A stretch of 43,649 bases of DNA from IMG/VR virus record IMGVR_UViG_3300023094_000003, positions 1-43,649 of that record; one strand, given 5' to 3'. This DNA is from a virus. The position numbers were made by a program, and so were the translations under genes. This document shows, piece after piece, positions 15,348 to 22,524 of this stretch. Within the stretch, counting starts at the first letter, position 1. Every line of letters begins with the position of its first letter. Below the pieces are notes generated by a model that was not told where the DNA came from, searched no databases, and saw only the letters and a list, made by a program, of their open reading frames with translations.

Positions 15348-17312
15348 CTATCCTTTCACACACTTAATATCCAGACTCTCATCAAGAGCCCCCGTATTGA
15401 AATAAGCAATCTTATCAGCGATGGTATTACCTTTGATGCGCTGGTTAGCAATTGCTTTCTTAACTACAATGTCTTTCGCAATGATGACCACCTTAGTTCG
15501 TGCTCTTGTTACTGCGGTGTAGAACAATTCACGATACAAACTCACAGCATGATCTTGATGCAAGATGATAAAGACTTTACGCCATTCACTACCCTGCGCT
15601 TTATGTACTGTCAAGCAATACCCTAGACTAAAGACATTCGGGGCAAAATCTCCTACTGCCTTAATGAACTCTAAGCCTCCAGTATCCATGCGAATAGTTA
15701 CTTGATGTGAGGCTTGCTGCATTTTCTTAGCACTTTCCTTCTCGAGTTCTTCGAGGGAGAAGTCGCTGTAATCGAGCGCAATTTCATCCAAATCATCTTT
15801 GCCTCCTTCCCCGATGATTCTAATGCCAAATCTCGTAAGATCAGAGCCCGCGATCTGAGGATCTTTTCCATGATACTGTGTATTCCTTTCAATCTTCTCA
15901 ATCACACCATCCATCTTGTTGTACATAACCTTATCTCCTTCAGCAAGATAAAGCTTCTGAAACCCCGCGATGACTTCATGGACTACTGCTTTTCTCTGCT
16001 TACCTAGGAACTGTGCAATCCACTTGTTCATATTGTCTGTACCAAGACCTTGCTTATTCCAAGGAGAGAGGATAATACAGTCTTCAGGGGAATATTCTGG
16101 CAATCCGTGGGCATCGACCTTAGTAGCTAACAATTCAAACATATGCCCAAGTGCAACGCTAGTCTTGTCCTGTCCTACCTTAGTTGCTGCCTTTCCTCGG
16201 ATCACTTCAAAGTTACTATCCTCGATAAGGTCTTTACCCTTCAAGATATTATGTGCATTCTCTAGCACAATACCTTGGTTACGATACACTTCAGTAAGCT
16301 CCACAATTGGAAGCTGAACCAAGGCGTAATTAAGTACAGAAGGACCAAATACAGGCGGGAGTTGATTAATATCCCCGATGAAAATAATCTGTACACCAAG
16401 AGGAAGAGCGTCATATAGTTTACCCCAAAGGTCTTCTGCTCCGACCATGGAAGATTCTTCAATTACTAAGTGGGTTATGCTAAGGGGGTTAGCACGGGTT
16501 CGTTTAGGTTGGAAGCGGAACTTCTCTTTGTTATCCACTGCATCCCAATATGTTTCAGGCTCGTACTCTAGTAGGGAGTGGATGGTCATGATGTTATTGG
16601 GAAGCGCTTCTGCAAGGAACGGAGACTTATGTACTGCTTTCCTAAGATTCGAAGCAGCCCTTCTGGTAAATGCTACGAAAGCAATAGAAGGAGCACTAAC
16701 ATATTCTGCCTCTCCACTTGCAATGTCTCGAACCTTGAAGTAAGTTGTCGAGAGACATTTATCTTCCAATAGCGCCTCGGCCACAGCCCTTTGAGTAGTA
16801 GTCTTTCCAGTTCCTGCTGCACCGATAAGGGCGAAGCTCTTCCCACTTTTAGCCAATTCCTTCGCTGCCAATTGCTTCGCGTTAAGGATAATGTTAAGCG
16901 AAAAGGATTCCTGCGTTCCAAGCTTCTCTTCTTCCGTAGCTTCGTGGGCAAGGTCATCATTATCTCCTGGATTGTGATTAAAGATAACTGCCTTCTCTGA
17001 GAGGTCAGCATCTGTGATATCTGTGATGTAGTCAGTGGGGTCTTCTGCTAGGTCATTATGAGCTTTAGCTTTTTCCACTATTTGCTTGAAGAAAGGAAGT
17101 TCAGAGGCTCTGTTCGCATCCGCTGCGCTCCGGGGAATCTGATTAGCCTCTTCCCACTTCTTCTCTTCTTTCTCTACATAGGCATTCAAAAGCATCTGAT
17201 GAAACTGCAACACACTAACAGCATCTTCTTTCCTACTAATAAAGAAAAAATTCTGCAGGGCGTTTTCTTCTTTTAGCCTGTGGACTAAGGAGCGCTCGAA
17301 TAGGTTAATCAT
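15348..17312 (-). CDS. SF1 DNA helicase, RecD/Dda-like (654 aa)
   Basis: Motifs in order: Q-like LNAKQLAAKEL, Walker A GAAGTGKTT (residues ~164-172), motif Ia FVAFTRRAA, DExx-type VIEESSMVG, motif III GDINQLPPV, then CLTVHKAQGSEW (motif V) and YTAVTRARTKVVI (motif VI). This is the RecD2/Dda class of 5'-3' helicases, which act in phage replication and recombination. The N-terminal ~150 residues are outside the helicase core and are unknown. Start 17312 is preferred over 17366 because the 54-aa gene upstream ends TAAGATG just there; an AGAGG lies about 10 bases upstream. Confidence 0.9.
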   Translation of the reverse strand: MINLFERSLVHRLKEENALQNFFFISRKEDAVSVLQFHQMLLNAYVEKEEKKWEEANQIPRSAADANRASELPFFKQIVEKAKAHNDLAEDPTDYITDITDADLSEKAVIFNHNPGDNDDLAHEATEEEKLGTQESFSLNIILNAKQLAAKELAKSGKSFALIGAAGTGKTTTQRAVAEALLEDKCLSTTYFKVRDIASGEAEYVSAPSIAFVAFTRRAASNLRKAVHKSPFLAEALPNNIMTIHSLLEYEPETYWDAVDNKEKFRFQPKRTRANPLSITHLVIEESSMVGAEDLWGKLYDALPLGVQIIFIGDINQLPPVFGPSVLNYALVQLPIVELTEVYRNQGIVLENAHNILKGKDLIEDSNFEVIRGKAATKVGQDKTSVALGHMFELLATKVDAHGLPEYSPEDCIILSPWNKQGLGTDNMNKWIAQFLGKQRKAVVHEVIAGFQKLYLAEGDKVMYNKMDGVIEKIERNTQYHGKDPQIAGSDLTRFGIRIIGEGGKDDLDEIALDYSDFSLEELEKESAKKMQQASHQVTIRMDTGGLEFIKAVGDFAPNVFSLGYCLTVHKAQGSEWRKVFIILHQDHAVSLYRELFYTAVTRARTKVVIIAKDIVVKKAIANQRIKGNTIADKIAYFNTGALDESLDIKCVKG

Positions 17313-17313
17313 C

Positions 17314-17478
17314 TTAGAAAGCCCTCTGTTCGCAATGGTATGTTCGCTGTCCAATATAAGCTGCATTCATTTGCCCGGATAGTTGGACACAGTGTGCAAA
17401 GTCATGCATGTAGTGGACAGGATAAGTGTTAGAGTCTCCAGTGTATTGGAAGACTAAGAGCCAGACTAGTGTTTTCAT
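17314..17478 (-). CDS. Microprotein with apolar N-terminus and two cysteines (54 aa)
   Basis: A short frame fits exactly between its neighbours. Its ATG follows the upstream TAA directly (TAAATG) with GGAG 9 bases before, and its TAA is one base before the helicase ATG. The protein starts MKTLVWLLVFQYTG, a possible export signal or membrane anchor, and has Cys30 and Cys49 that could form a disulfide. Small proteins with a hydrophobic start and two cysteines are common in phage accessory regions, and their roles are mostly unknown. Confidence 0.72.
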   Translation of the reverse strand: MKTLVWLLVFQYTGDSNTYPVHYMHDFAHCVQLSGQMNAAYIGQRTYHCEQRAF

Positions 17479-17754
17479 TTATACATACTCCTTAGGAAGT
17501 TCTTTCGTATTATTATGTTTCTTATGCATCCAGAAGTAATGAGGGTTCATTATCTTCTTTAGCTCAAAGTCAGGGAAATAGTGGCCTACGTAGGATGCTA
17601 CTTCGGATTCTTCATGAGCATGTACCTTAGTAAAGAATATGCCCTTAGGTGTCTCCAGTAGAGCATAGAAGTTCTTAAGGCGATTAGAGGTTCTGGAAGT
17701 CATAGTGGATACTTTCAGTTGAGAAGTGGGCCAGAAGAAGTTAGTAGCTGTCAT
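17479..17754 (-). CDS. Hypothetical protein (91 aa)
   Basis: The function is not recognised. A beta-alpha pattern (FYALLETPKGIFFTKVHAHE, then ESEVASYVGHYFPDFEL) is followed by an aromatic/His-rich end (HYFWMHKKHNN). The start overlaps the upstream stop by four bases. It is translationally linked to the microprotein and helicase genes. Confidence 0.68.
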   Translation of the reverse strand: MTATNFFWPTSQLKVSTMTSRTSNRLKNFYALLETPKGIFFTKVHAHEESEVASYVGHYFPDFELKKIMNPHYFWMHKKHNNTKELPKEYV

Positions 17755-17936
17755 GTAGGCATCCTGTCTTTCTTTACATGCTCAATAATACATCTCATGG
17801 CAGACTGAATGTGCTCTGATACATCAGAGAAAGAATGCTTATCTGCTAAATCTTTCTGTTGTTTAAGCAATTGAAAAAGTAGATGAGTCTCTTTAATTCT
17901 AATCTCTTTATCTGTAAGTGTATTAGATTTCATCAT
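17751..17936 (-). CDS. Small helical hypothetical protein (61 aa)
   Basis: Two charged helices (DKEIRIKETHLLFQLLKQQK and SEHIQSAMRCIIEHVKKD) make up the whole protein. GGAG lies 8 bases before the ATG at 17936; a second ATG follows at once. Function unknown. Confidence 0.65.
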   Translation of the reverse strand: MMKSNTLTDKEIRIKETHLLFQLLKQQKDLADKHSFSDVSEHIQSAMRCIIEHVKKDRMPT

Positions 17937-17939
17937 TAT

Positions 17940-18242
17940 CTAAACTCCTCGTGCTTCTTTAATAACTGCAAAATTCCCGTAGGAATGTTTCTGGAAGCTA
18001 ATAACAACAGGGAGAATCTCTGTCTTTCCTAGCTCTGCGATAGGGAGATGGATACTATCATCCCAGACTATCTCATACCTTCTAAGACCTTCTTTTGTTT
18101 TCAGTTGGAAACATTGAAGGCAGAGATAATCATCTTTAGTCATATTAGACTCTTTGATGAAACAATGTTCTAGAGTCTTTACTTTCTCGTTATTCTTAAA
18201 GACTGCGAATGTTGGGATAATTTTCTTGGGCATCTTAGACAT
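17940..18242 (-). CDS. Hypothetical protein (100 aa)
   Basis: It is beta-rich with a C-x2-C pair (LCLQCFQL), which might bind metal with other residues. It starts MSKMPKKIIPTFAVF; the end has strands (TEILPVVISF). It overlaps the upstream gene by 8 bases. No family is recognised. Confidence 0.68.
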   Translation of the reverse strand: MSKMPKKIIPTFAVFKNNEKVKTLEHCFIKESNMTKDDYLCLQCFQLKTKEGLRRYEIVWDDSIHLPIAELGKTEILPVVISFQKHSYGNFAVIKEARGV

Positions 18243-18450
18243 TCTTGCTCTCCTTAGCTTTCTTATCTTGGCGTTCTTTATACATTAGTCGCACTAGCTC
18301 TAGGCCACCTAGCTGGTCGCCTTCAGGAGATAGGACAGTGTAGAAGTGGGAGATATTCTTAACTTGATGGGACTTGTAGCAATAGTATGCTTCTGCGAGA
18401 GAGGCAAACCAATTGTGCTGAGTCTTTCTGTTGATGATGCAGACTATCAT
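18235..18450 (-). CDS. Small hypothetical protein (71 aa)
   Basis: It has a short N-terminal strand (MIVCIINRKT), then a helix (FASLAEAYYCYKSHQV), a strand (FYTVLSPEGDQLGG) and a basic C-terminus. The four-base overlap with the 466-aa gene upstream couples their translation. Function unknown. Confidence 0.68.
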   Translation of the reverse strand: MIVCIINRKTQHNWFASLAEAYYCYKSHQVKNISHFYTVLSPEGDQLGGLELVRLMYKERQDKKAKESKNV

Positions 18451-19847
18451 GATTGCGACCCCCCGGATTGATTAGACAAAAGCATCTTCTTCTTCCACAG
18501 AATTTTCTCTACCATAGACAAACCTTCTGGCATCTTGCTAGTGTCTACATTCTCTGTAGTAACAGTGGCAGTAAAGACTTCTTCTACAGTAGCTTCTTTC
18601 TGTTCGACAAGGGTGTAGTCTCCGTCCGCCTTCGGCTCCGAGGGAGTGTAGAGAATGTCTTCCAGGTCATCAATACTATTAGCCTTGCGCAGAGCAGAGT
18701 AGTCATTCTTTAGAATCTCTGTGAGACGCTTAGCAGACTTACCTTCTAGCTCTTCTACTTTGCTAATCACCTGAGATAACATGAAAGAATCCACTGTAAG
18801 AAACACACTCTCATTAACCAAGTTACCCAGAAAGCCAATGAGCTTCTTACTAGCTTCTATTCCCTTCAACAAACCCTTAGCTTCAATCATATCCTTACGG
18901 AACTGGGTTTTCTCTTTCTTTAGGGGATCAATCTTAGCTGCTACCTTAGCTAGTCTGTTCTCTTTTGCATGCTCTCTTCGTAGTTCCTTCAAACCCTTCA
19001 TGGGCTTATCTAGAAGTGCATTCTCGTCATAGAATTCAGTATCAGGTTCTTCTAATGCACTCTGAACTAGCTTCATCCACTCTGTAAAGCGTGCTTCTAT
19101 TCCAGATTCTTTTAAGACACTATCGTATATGAGAGAGAGTTTAGGGATGAATGTGCAGTTACCGGTGTTGAGATAAGACTCAATAAGCAAGATACCCTGA
19201 ATCAACTTCTCTTTAGAAGCAGTCCTAAGGATAGCGTTGTTTTCAGCTCCAGTAGCACTAGGCGTTGTCCTGATAAGCTCATACTCATTAGCTAGGACAA
19301 TGAAAACACCAGAGAGAATCTGTGTGTCTAGGCTGTTAAGATAATCATAGCCTTCTTGCGCTATCCCTCTACAGTTCCCATAGTCAGCAATAGGAGAAAC
19401 GAATTCTAAGACCTTGCCCGGAATAGCAGGAATATTCAGGATACTAACAACACCAGTAACTTCGCACACTACGGTTGCATGCGTATTTCTAAGACTCAAC
19501 AACAAGTTCCTAGAGACTTTCTTATGAATTCCATCAGGGCTAGTATTAACAACGGCCCCCCGAATCTTCTTAGAATTCTTAACAGTCTCTATCCTAGCTA
19601 GCTTTTTCTGAGCATACTTGCTGATCTTAGCTTCTATGTTCATTGTTTCTTCCATAGAGGTTCTAGTATCCTTAGATTCTACTTCTACCAATTTTGTAGA
19701 AACCATAGTGTCTTTTCCGAATACTTCTTCAATGGTCTTTCCTTCTTCTGCTAGATCACTAGCTAGAATACCAAAAGGATCATCAATCCTCAATTCAGGC
19801 ATTTTATTCTCTTTAAATGCTTTAACCAATCTTTCGATTGTGTCCAT
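18447..19847 (-). CDS. Large hypothetical early protein (466 aa)
   Basis: No family is recognised, although this is one of the largest early genes. The first ~90 residues are charged and probably flexible. A mid region (~90-250) looks like an alpha/beta domain with a basic entry (KKIRGAVVNTSPDGIHKKV), CEVTGVVSILNIPAIPGKV and GNCRGIAQEGYDYLN. A helical, Lys-rich part follows (~290-390: KGLKELRREHAKENRLAK), and the tail is acidic. GGAG lies 9 bases before the ATG. It follows a terminator and a 97-base gap, so it may head its own transcript. A nucleic-acid-binding role is possible from the basic helices but unproven. Confidence 0.78.
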   Translation of the reverse strand: MDTIERLVKAFKENKMPELRIDDPFGILASDLAEEGKTIEEVFGKDTMVSTKLVEVESKDTRTSMEETMNIEAKISKYAQKKLARIETVKNSKKIRGAVVNTSPDGIHKKVSRNLLLSLRNTHATVVCEVTGVVSILNIPAIPGKVLEFVSPIADYGNCRGIAQEGYDYLNSLDTQILSGVFIVLANEYELIRTTPSATGAENNAILRTASKEKLIQGILLIESYLNTGNCTFIPKLSLIYDSVLKESGIEARFTEWMKLVQSALEEPDTEFYDENALLDKPMKGLKELRREHAKENRLAKVAAKIDPLKKEKTQFRKDMIEAKGLLKGIEASKKLIGFLGNLVNESVFLTVDSFMLSQVISKVEELEGKSAKRLTEILKNDYSALRKANSIDDLEDILYTPSEPKADGDYTLVEQKEATVEEVFTATVTTENVDTSKMPEGLSMVEKILWKKKMLLSNQSGGSQS

Positions 19848-19907
19848 AGTCTTATACTCCTATTGTTAGACTACATTGTTTCTAGTATTAACCATTAACA
19901 CTAGCAG

Positions 19908-19927
19908 AAAAACCCTCATAGAGAGGG
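19908..19927 (-). terminator. Short stem with U-tract, minus strand
   Basis: On the minus strand, CCCTC and GAGGG form a 5-bp stem with loop TCTAT, followed by TTTTT. It sits in the 97-base gap between the 76-aa gene and the 466-aa gene. The stem is short, so termination is likely partial. Confidence 0.55.
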
Positions 19928-19944
19928 CTTGACTGTTAGGGCTA

Positions 19945-20175
19945 TCAGATAAGATAGTCTGAGTTTTCTCGAATATCTGCTTCTATGTCTGCTTTATATT
20001 TACTCTGAATATCTTTATCTAGAAACGTCTGATATCTCCAATCAGAGGTAAGGATTACATACCCCTTCTCATAATCGAATTGTGTTTCCCATTTCCCAGT
20101 ATCCACTTTATCTTGATTCGACCCCACGAATTGCCCCAGTTCGCTATTAGCTAGGGGATGATTTTGAATAGCCAT
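19945..20175 (-). CDS. Hypothetical protein (76 aa)
   Basis: The function is not recognised. A central strand-rich segment (DYEKGYVILTSDWRYQTFL) is followed by an acidic helix (KYKADIEADIRENS). AGAGGG precedes the ATG. It ends just before a terminator-like hairpin, so it closes a sub-operon running from about 21362 to 19945. Confidence 0.68.
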   Translation of the reverse strand: MAIQNHPLANSELGQFVGSNQDKVDTGKWETQFDYEKGYVILTSDWRYQTFLDKDIQSKYKADIEADIRENSDYLI

Positions 20176-20176
20176 T

Positions 20177-20401
20177 TTAGTTACCCTCTTTCTCTTTTGT
20201 CTTTACACTAAAGAACTTACCATTATAAACATAACCATCTTCTGCGTTGTCAGGAGTGAATCCTATCTTGAACCGTTCTACTGCATAATATGCTGTTACA
20301 TCCTCTAGATCACATTTAATATAGAGTTTGCAATCCATTAGTTGTTTTGTAGATTGCTTTTTAGCTGCATCTAAAGCATCTTCATATGTTCGGAAATACA
20401 T
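20177..20401 (-). CDS. Hypothetical protein (74 aa)
   Basis: It starts with a helix (YFRTYEDALDAAKKQSTKQL), then strands (CKLYIKCDLEDVTAYYAVERF) and a Lys-rich end. AAGGA lies 8 bases upstream. Two cysteines are too close to the core to judge. Function unknown. Confidence 0.68.
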   Translation of the reverse strand: MYFRTYEDALDAAKKQSTKQLMDCKLYIKCDLEDVTAYYAVERFKIGFTPDNAEDGYVYNGKFFSVKTKEKEGN

Positions 20402-20403
20402 TT

Positions 20404-20910
20404 TTATAATCCTTCAAAGTTAAATTGTGAATGATGCAAGTTACTAATAATTCCGTTAGAGGTGCTTACAATCCGCCTGCCTCCCTCTGGTCGGCTCATA
20501 TCTCTAATCCCTGCTGCACTAGCTGCCCTTGGTTTGTAGTCTAGTTCAAAGTGGATACAATCTATAGGACAGATAATCTTTAGTTCTTCCATGAAATGTT
20601 CTCCATGATCTGAATACCCTCGTGTTAACGCATCATATGCATGCGCTAATTCATGGCTCAAATACCATGTCTTATACTTTTCCCCTTTCTGCAATGCATG
20701 TAGCGGGATAGTAATTACTCTATCCTGCCAGTAGCACCTACCTCTCATTTGATCCACTACGAATATCCGGTAATCTTCTTTTCCTATCAACTCCTTAGCC
20801 CATTCTCTCACTGTTCCAGGAAGGCCCATTATCAATTCTGCTTTCTTATCCCTTAGAACGTTCTTAGGAATGAAAGCAGAATGTCCGTCAATGTGCTGGT
20901 TAGAATTCAT
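20404..20910 (-). CDS. SprT-like zinc metallopeptidase (168 aa)
   Basis: HELAH at residues 86-90 gives the HExxH zinc site with catalytic Glu87, and H102 in DHGEHF is the expected third ligand, the pattern of SprT/WLM-type zincins. A strand pair before the helix (RIFVVDQMRGRCYWQDRVI) matches the minigluzincin edge. The protein is short for a peptidase, close to the minimal catalytic domain, with a ~60-residue tail of unknown role. SprT-like proteins in eukaryotes cut DNA-protein crosslinks, but phage members are uncharacterised, so a role in clearing or remodelling host proteins is inference. The four-base overlap with the upstream gene couples them. Confidence 0.82.
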   Translation of the reverse strand: MNSNQHIDGHSAFIPKNVLRDKKAELIMGLPGTVREWAKELIGKEDYRIFVVDQMRGRCYWQDRVITIPLHALQKGEKYKTWYLSHELAHAYDALTRGYSDHGEHFMEELKIICPIDCIHFELDYKPRAASAAGIRDMSRPEGGRRIVSTSNGIISNLHHSQFNFEGL

Positions 20911-21158
20911 GATGCATTAAAGCAAATACGATTCTGAATAAGCCAGTGCAGCATACTGATTCCCTGCGGGCTAAGTTGACCAATATCAAACCATGCCTGC
21001 TTTTGTTTTGAATCAGTGCTGAAATAGTAGCTTGCGGGATCAACTACAATGTAGTAGTCCGTCCAAGTACCATCAAACTCTTCTTTAATGTCTGCATGTT
21101 TGTGGACTTTGAATTCTTTCGGAATATCTGCCACTTCAAAATGAATCTGCATACCCAT
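20907..21158 (-). CDS. Hypothetical protein (83 aa)
   Basis: A beta-rich N-terminal half (MQIHFEVADIPKEFKV, TDYYIVVDPASYYFS) is followed by a helix (GISMLHWLIQNRI). AGGAG lies 9 bases before the ATG at 21158. Its tight link to the metallopeptidase could mean an inhibitor, substrate adaptor or unrelated protein; the sequence does not tell. Confidence 0.7.
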   Translation of the reverse strand: MGMQIHFEVADIPKEFKVHKHADIKEEFDGTWTDYYIVVDPASYYFSTDSKQKQAWFDIGQLSPQGISMLHWLIQNRICFNAS

Positions 21159-21182
21159 GATTATCTACTCCTATGTAAATTT

Positions 21183-21362
21183 CTATGATGCCAATTTATA
21201 CTGCGGATATTTCTCTTCCAACTCCTTCATCCTATCAGTAGCATATTTATTCATCCTGCTGCCTTCAGGACAATCTCTCAAATAACCTTGCATTCTTGCA
21301 TATTCATTAGCTGTCATCTTATACAGTTTGAATTTATAATCTTCTGCCATATCCTTAGCCAT
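21183..21362 (-). CDS. Small helical hypothetical protein (59 aa)
   Basis: This short gene is the first of the long early operon. AGGAG lies 8 bases before the ATG, and a candidate promoter lies 40 bases upstream. The protein (MAKDMAEDYKFKLYKM...) is charged, Met- and Tyr-rich and helical, ending EEKYPQYKLAS. Function unknown; its lead position suggests strong, early expression. Confidence 0.75.
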   Translation of the reverse strand: MAKDMAEDYKFKLYKMTANEYARMQGYLRDCPEGSRMNKYATDRMKELEEKYPQYKLAS

Positions 21363-21400
21363 TAGATAATCTCCTACTTAGGTTATGTCTACTAACAAAC

Positions 21401-21409
21401 ATCTTACCA
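21401..21409 (-). promoter_or_regulatory. Extended -10 promoter for the long early operon (TGGTAAGAT)
   Basis: On the minus strand TAAGAT (21401-21406) is preceded by TGG, matching the TGG-extended form of the 14029 promoter. It lies about 40 bases before the first gene of the long operon. There is no clear -35; the 16-base palindrome at 21419-21434 covers that position, so it may be an operator. Confidence 0.6.
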
Positions 21410-21418
21410 TAAAAATCC

Positions 21419-21434
21419 GTTGCAAAACTGCAAC
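21419..21434. promoter_or_regulatory. Perfect palindrome GTTGCA-N4-TGCAAC overlapping the -35 region
   Basis: Two exact 6-base arms with a 4-base spacer lie 13 bases upstream of the -10 hexamer of the operon promoter. This placement suits a dimeric repressor or activator site. No candidate regulator is identified in the window. Confidence 0.5.
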
Positions 21435-21790
21435 ATTGACAAATTTCTTTGTAACCAAAACCCTCCAGAATGCCGTTATTTTCGAAGGGGGTGTCCCATG
21501 CACCTCTATCTTTCATTGCATGCATGGGAGCTAATAGAAGGCCTGGAGATTAAGTCTATCCTATCTACCTTGGTATATGTGTCTATTCAAAAAATTTAGT
21601 AAAAATTTAATCTTTAGAATTTTTTATATACCTATGAATATCTAATTACTAGGCTCAGCTACTACCTGCGTTAGAGCTACTAGCTATCTACCTATTATCT
21701 CCCTTGTGTGCGTAAACCGAAAGATAGGGGTCACTGGTACACCCCCCAAAGAAAAAATCGCATTCCCGGAGAAATTGGTAATTTGTCAAT
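21435..21790. repeat. Inverted pair of ATTGACAAATT spanning the noncoding island
   Basis: ATTGACAAATT at 21435-21445 recurs as its exact reverse complement at 21780-21790. Each contains TTGACA, the -35 consensus, but no matching -10 follows at normal spacing on either strand. The pair brackets the AT-rich core, so they may be protein-binding sites. Confidence 0.5.
21494..21529. repeat. Inverted repeat TCCCATGCA / TGCATGGGA
   Basis: Perfect 9-base arms at 21494-21502 and 21521-21529 are separated by 18 bases. The right arm overlaps a TGCATGCA palindrome. No U-tract follows on either strand, so it is more likely a binding site or structured element than a terminator. Confidence 0.55.
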
Positions 21791-21797
21791 CTATTCT

Positions 21798-21824
21798 TAT
21801 TATCTCTCTATCACAAAGATAATA
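21798..21824. repeat. Inverted repeat TATTATCT / AGATAATA
   Basis: Perfect 8-base AT-rich arms at 21798-21805 and 21817-21824 lie beside the right ATTGACAAATT copy and about 20 bases from the strong terminator. It is probably part of the same control or origin region. Confidence 0.45.
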
Positions 21825-21842
21825 GCAATAAACAAACAGACG

Positions 21843-21881
21843 AAAAAATAGCCCAGATAATCCGAAGACTACCTAGGCTAT
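21843..21881 (-). terminator. Strong terminator with UUCG-capped stem, minus strand
   Basis: On the minus strand ATAGCC...GGCTAT forms the base, an inner stem AGGTAGTC/GATTATCT (two G-U pairs) closes on a C(TTCG)G tetraloop, and TTTTTT follows. UUCG is an unusually stable RNA tetraloop. It lies 31 bases after the stop of the 191-aa early gene and should end the short early transcript before the noncoding island. Confidence 0.88.
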
Positions 21882-21912
21882 CGCTGCTAATTAGCTACCA
21901 TCACATCCCATT

Positions 21913-22488
21913 TTAGAACTCTGCCTCATCCGCATCACAAGCATCGCTCACTGCTTGGATAGGCTTTGCGAAGCGTTCCAGTGCTGCCTCATCCAGACTT
22001 TCTGCGAACTGCTCAACATAAGCCTTGACCTTCTCCTTATTGCCCTTGCTTTGCAGCGTGAGTGCAGCACGATTACTGAACAAGGTCACAACCGTATTAG
22101 TTGCGTTCTCGCTCTTACCTTGCTTGCCCATCCATTCCTTGAATGCATCCTTAGCTTCCCGTGCGATAGCCAGTGCTTCACCACCACCGCGCACGCCTTC
22201 TGCCAGAATCTCTTCCCACGTAGTAGGAATAGACAAGCCTTCCTTCAACTGCGCAGTACCAGACACCAGCTTATTGCGAGCTTGCGCCTTGATAGCGGCC
22301 ATCATAGCGCCTTGCAGCCAATTAGCCTTATCGCTCTCATAGACTGGCAGGCCATCCTCTTCTCCGGTCACTGGACTAGCAACGAATTCCAGAACATCAG
22401 CCAGAACCGGAACAGTGATAGTAACCTCACCTTGCTTGACGAACTTGCCATTGACCTTCTTAGACACATCAATTTGAATTTGCTTCAT
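21913..22488 (-). CDS. Abundant early protein candidate, unknown function (191 aa)
   Basis: It starts at ATG 22488 with GGAG about 10 bases upstream; the longer frame to 22545 runs into the terminator hairpin. The N-terminus is beta-like (MKQIQIDVSKKVNGKFVKQG and VTITVPVLADVLEF). The rest is helical and Ala-rich (NWLQGAMMAAIKAQARNK, KAYVEQFAESLDEAALERF), with an acidic end (DACDADEAEF). By eye it uses more G/C-ending codons (such as CTG, CGC, ACC, GCC) than its neighbours, as the capsid gene does, which suggests high expression. It lies between two terminators in its own two-gene unit. The acidic tail would suit an SSB-like or DNA-mimic role, but no family is recognised. Confidence 0.82.
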   Translation of the reverse strand: MKQIQIDVSKKVNGKFVKQGEVTITVPVLADVLEFVASPVTGEEDGLPVYESDKANWLQGAMMAAIKAQARNKLVSGTAQLKEGLSIPTTWEEILAEGVRGGGEALAIAREAKDAFKEWMGKQGKSENATNTVVTLFSNRAALTLQSKGNKEKVKAYVEQFAESLDEAALERFAKPIQAVSDACDADEAEF

Positions 22489-22524
22489 GATAGATAAACT
22501 CCGAAAAATACCATTTTTAAAAAT

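Larger units (their letters stand above)
21363..21842. other. Noncoding region, candidate replication origin/control island
   Basis: About 480 bases lack any gene on either strand, in a genome where most genes overlap. It holds a promoter for the long operon (21401-21409), an inverted repeat GTTGCA-N4-TGCAAC (21419-21434), 11-base inverted copies of ATTGACAAATT at 21435-21445 and 21780-21790, a 9-base inverted repeat (21494-21529), a very AT-rich stretch (21584-21650), a GGGGT/ACCCC hairpin near 21727-21748 and an inverted repeat at 21798-21824. CTATCTACCT occurs twice. AT-rich core plus flanking repeats fits an origin, but the function is inference. Confidence 0.6.

Noticed and set aside
19860-19905. 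Promoter before the 466-aa gene (TGGTTAATACT)
   Set aside because: The hexamer match is poor and no -35 is present; a promoter may exist but is not supported.
21435-21445. Plus-strand sigma70 promoter at TTGACA
   Set aside because: There is no -10 at 16-18 bases and no plus-strand gene downstream; treated as one half of an inverted repeat.
21955-22497. 180-codon plus-strand frame opposite the 191-aa early gene
   Set aside because: Leu/Cys/His-rich shadow of a strongly biased gene, with no start context.
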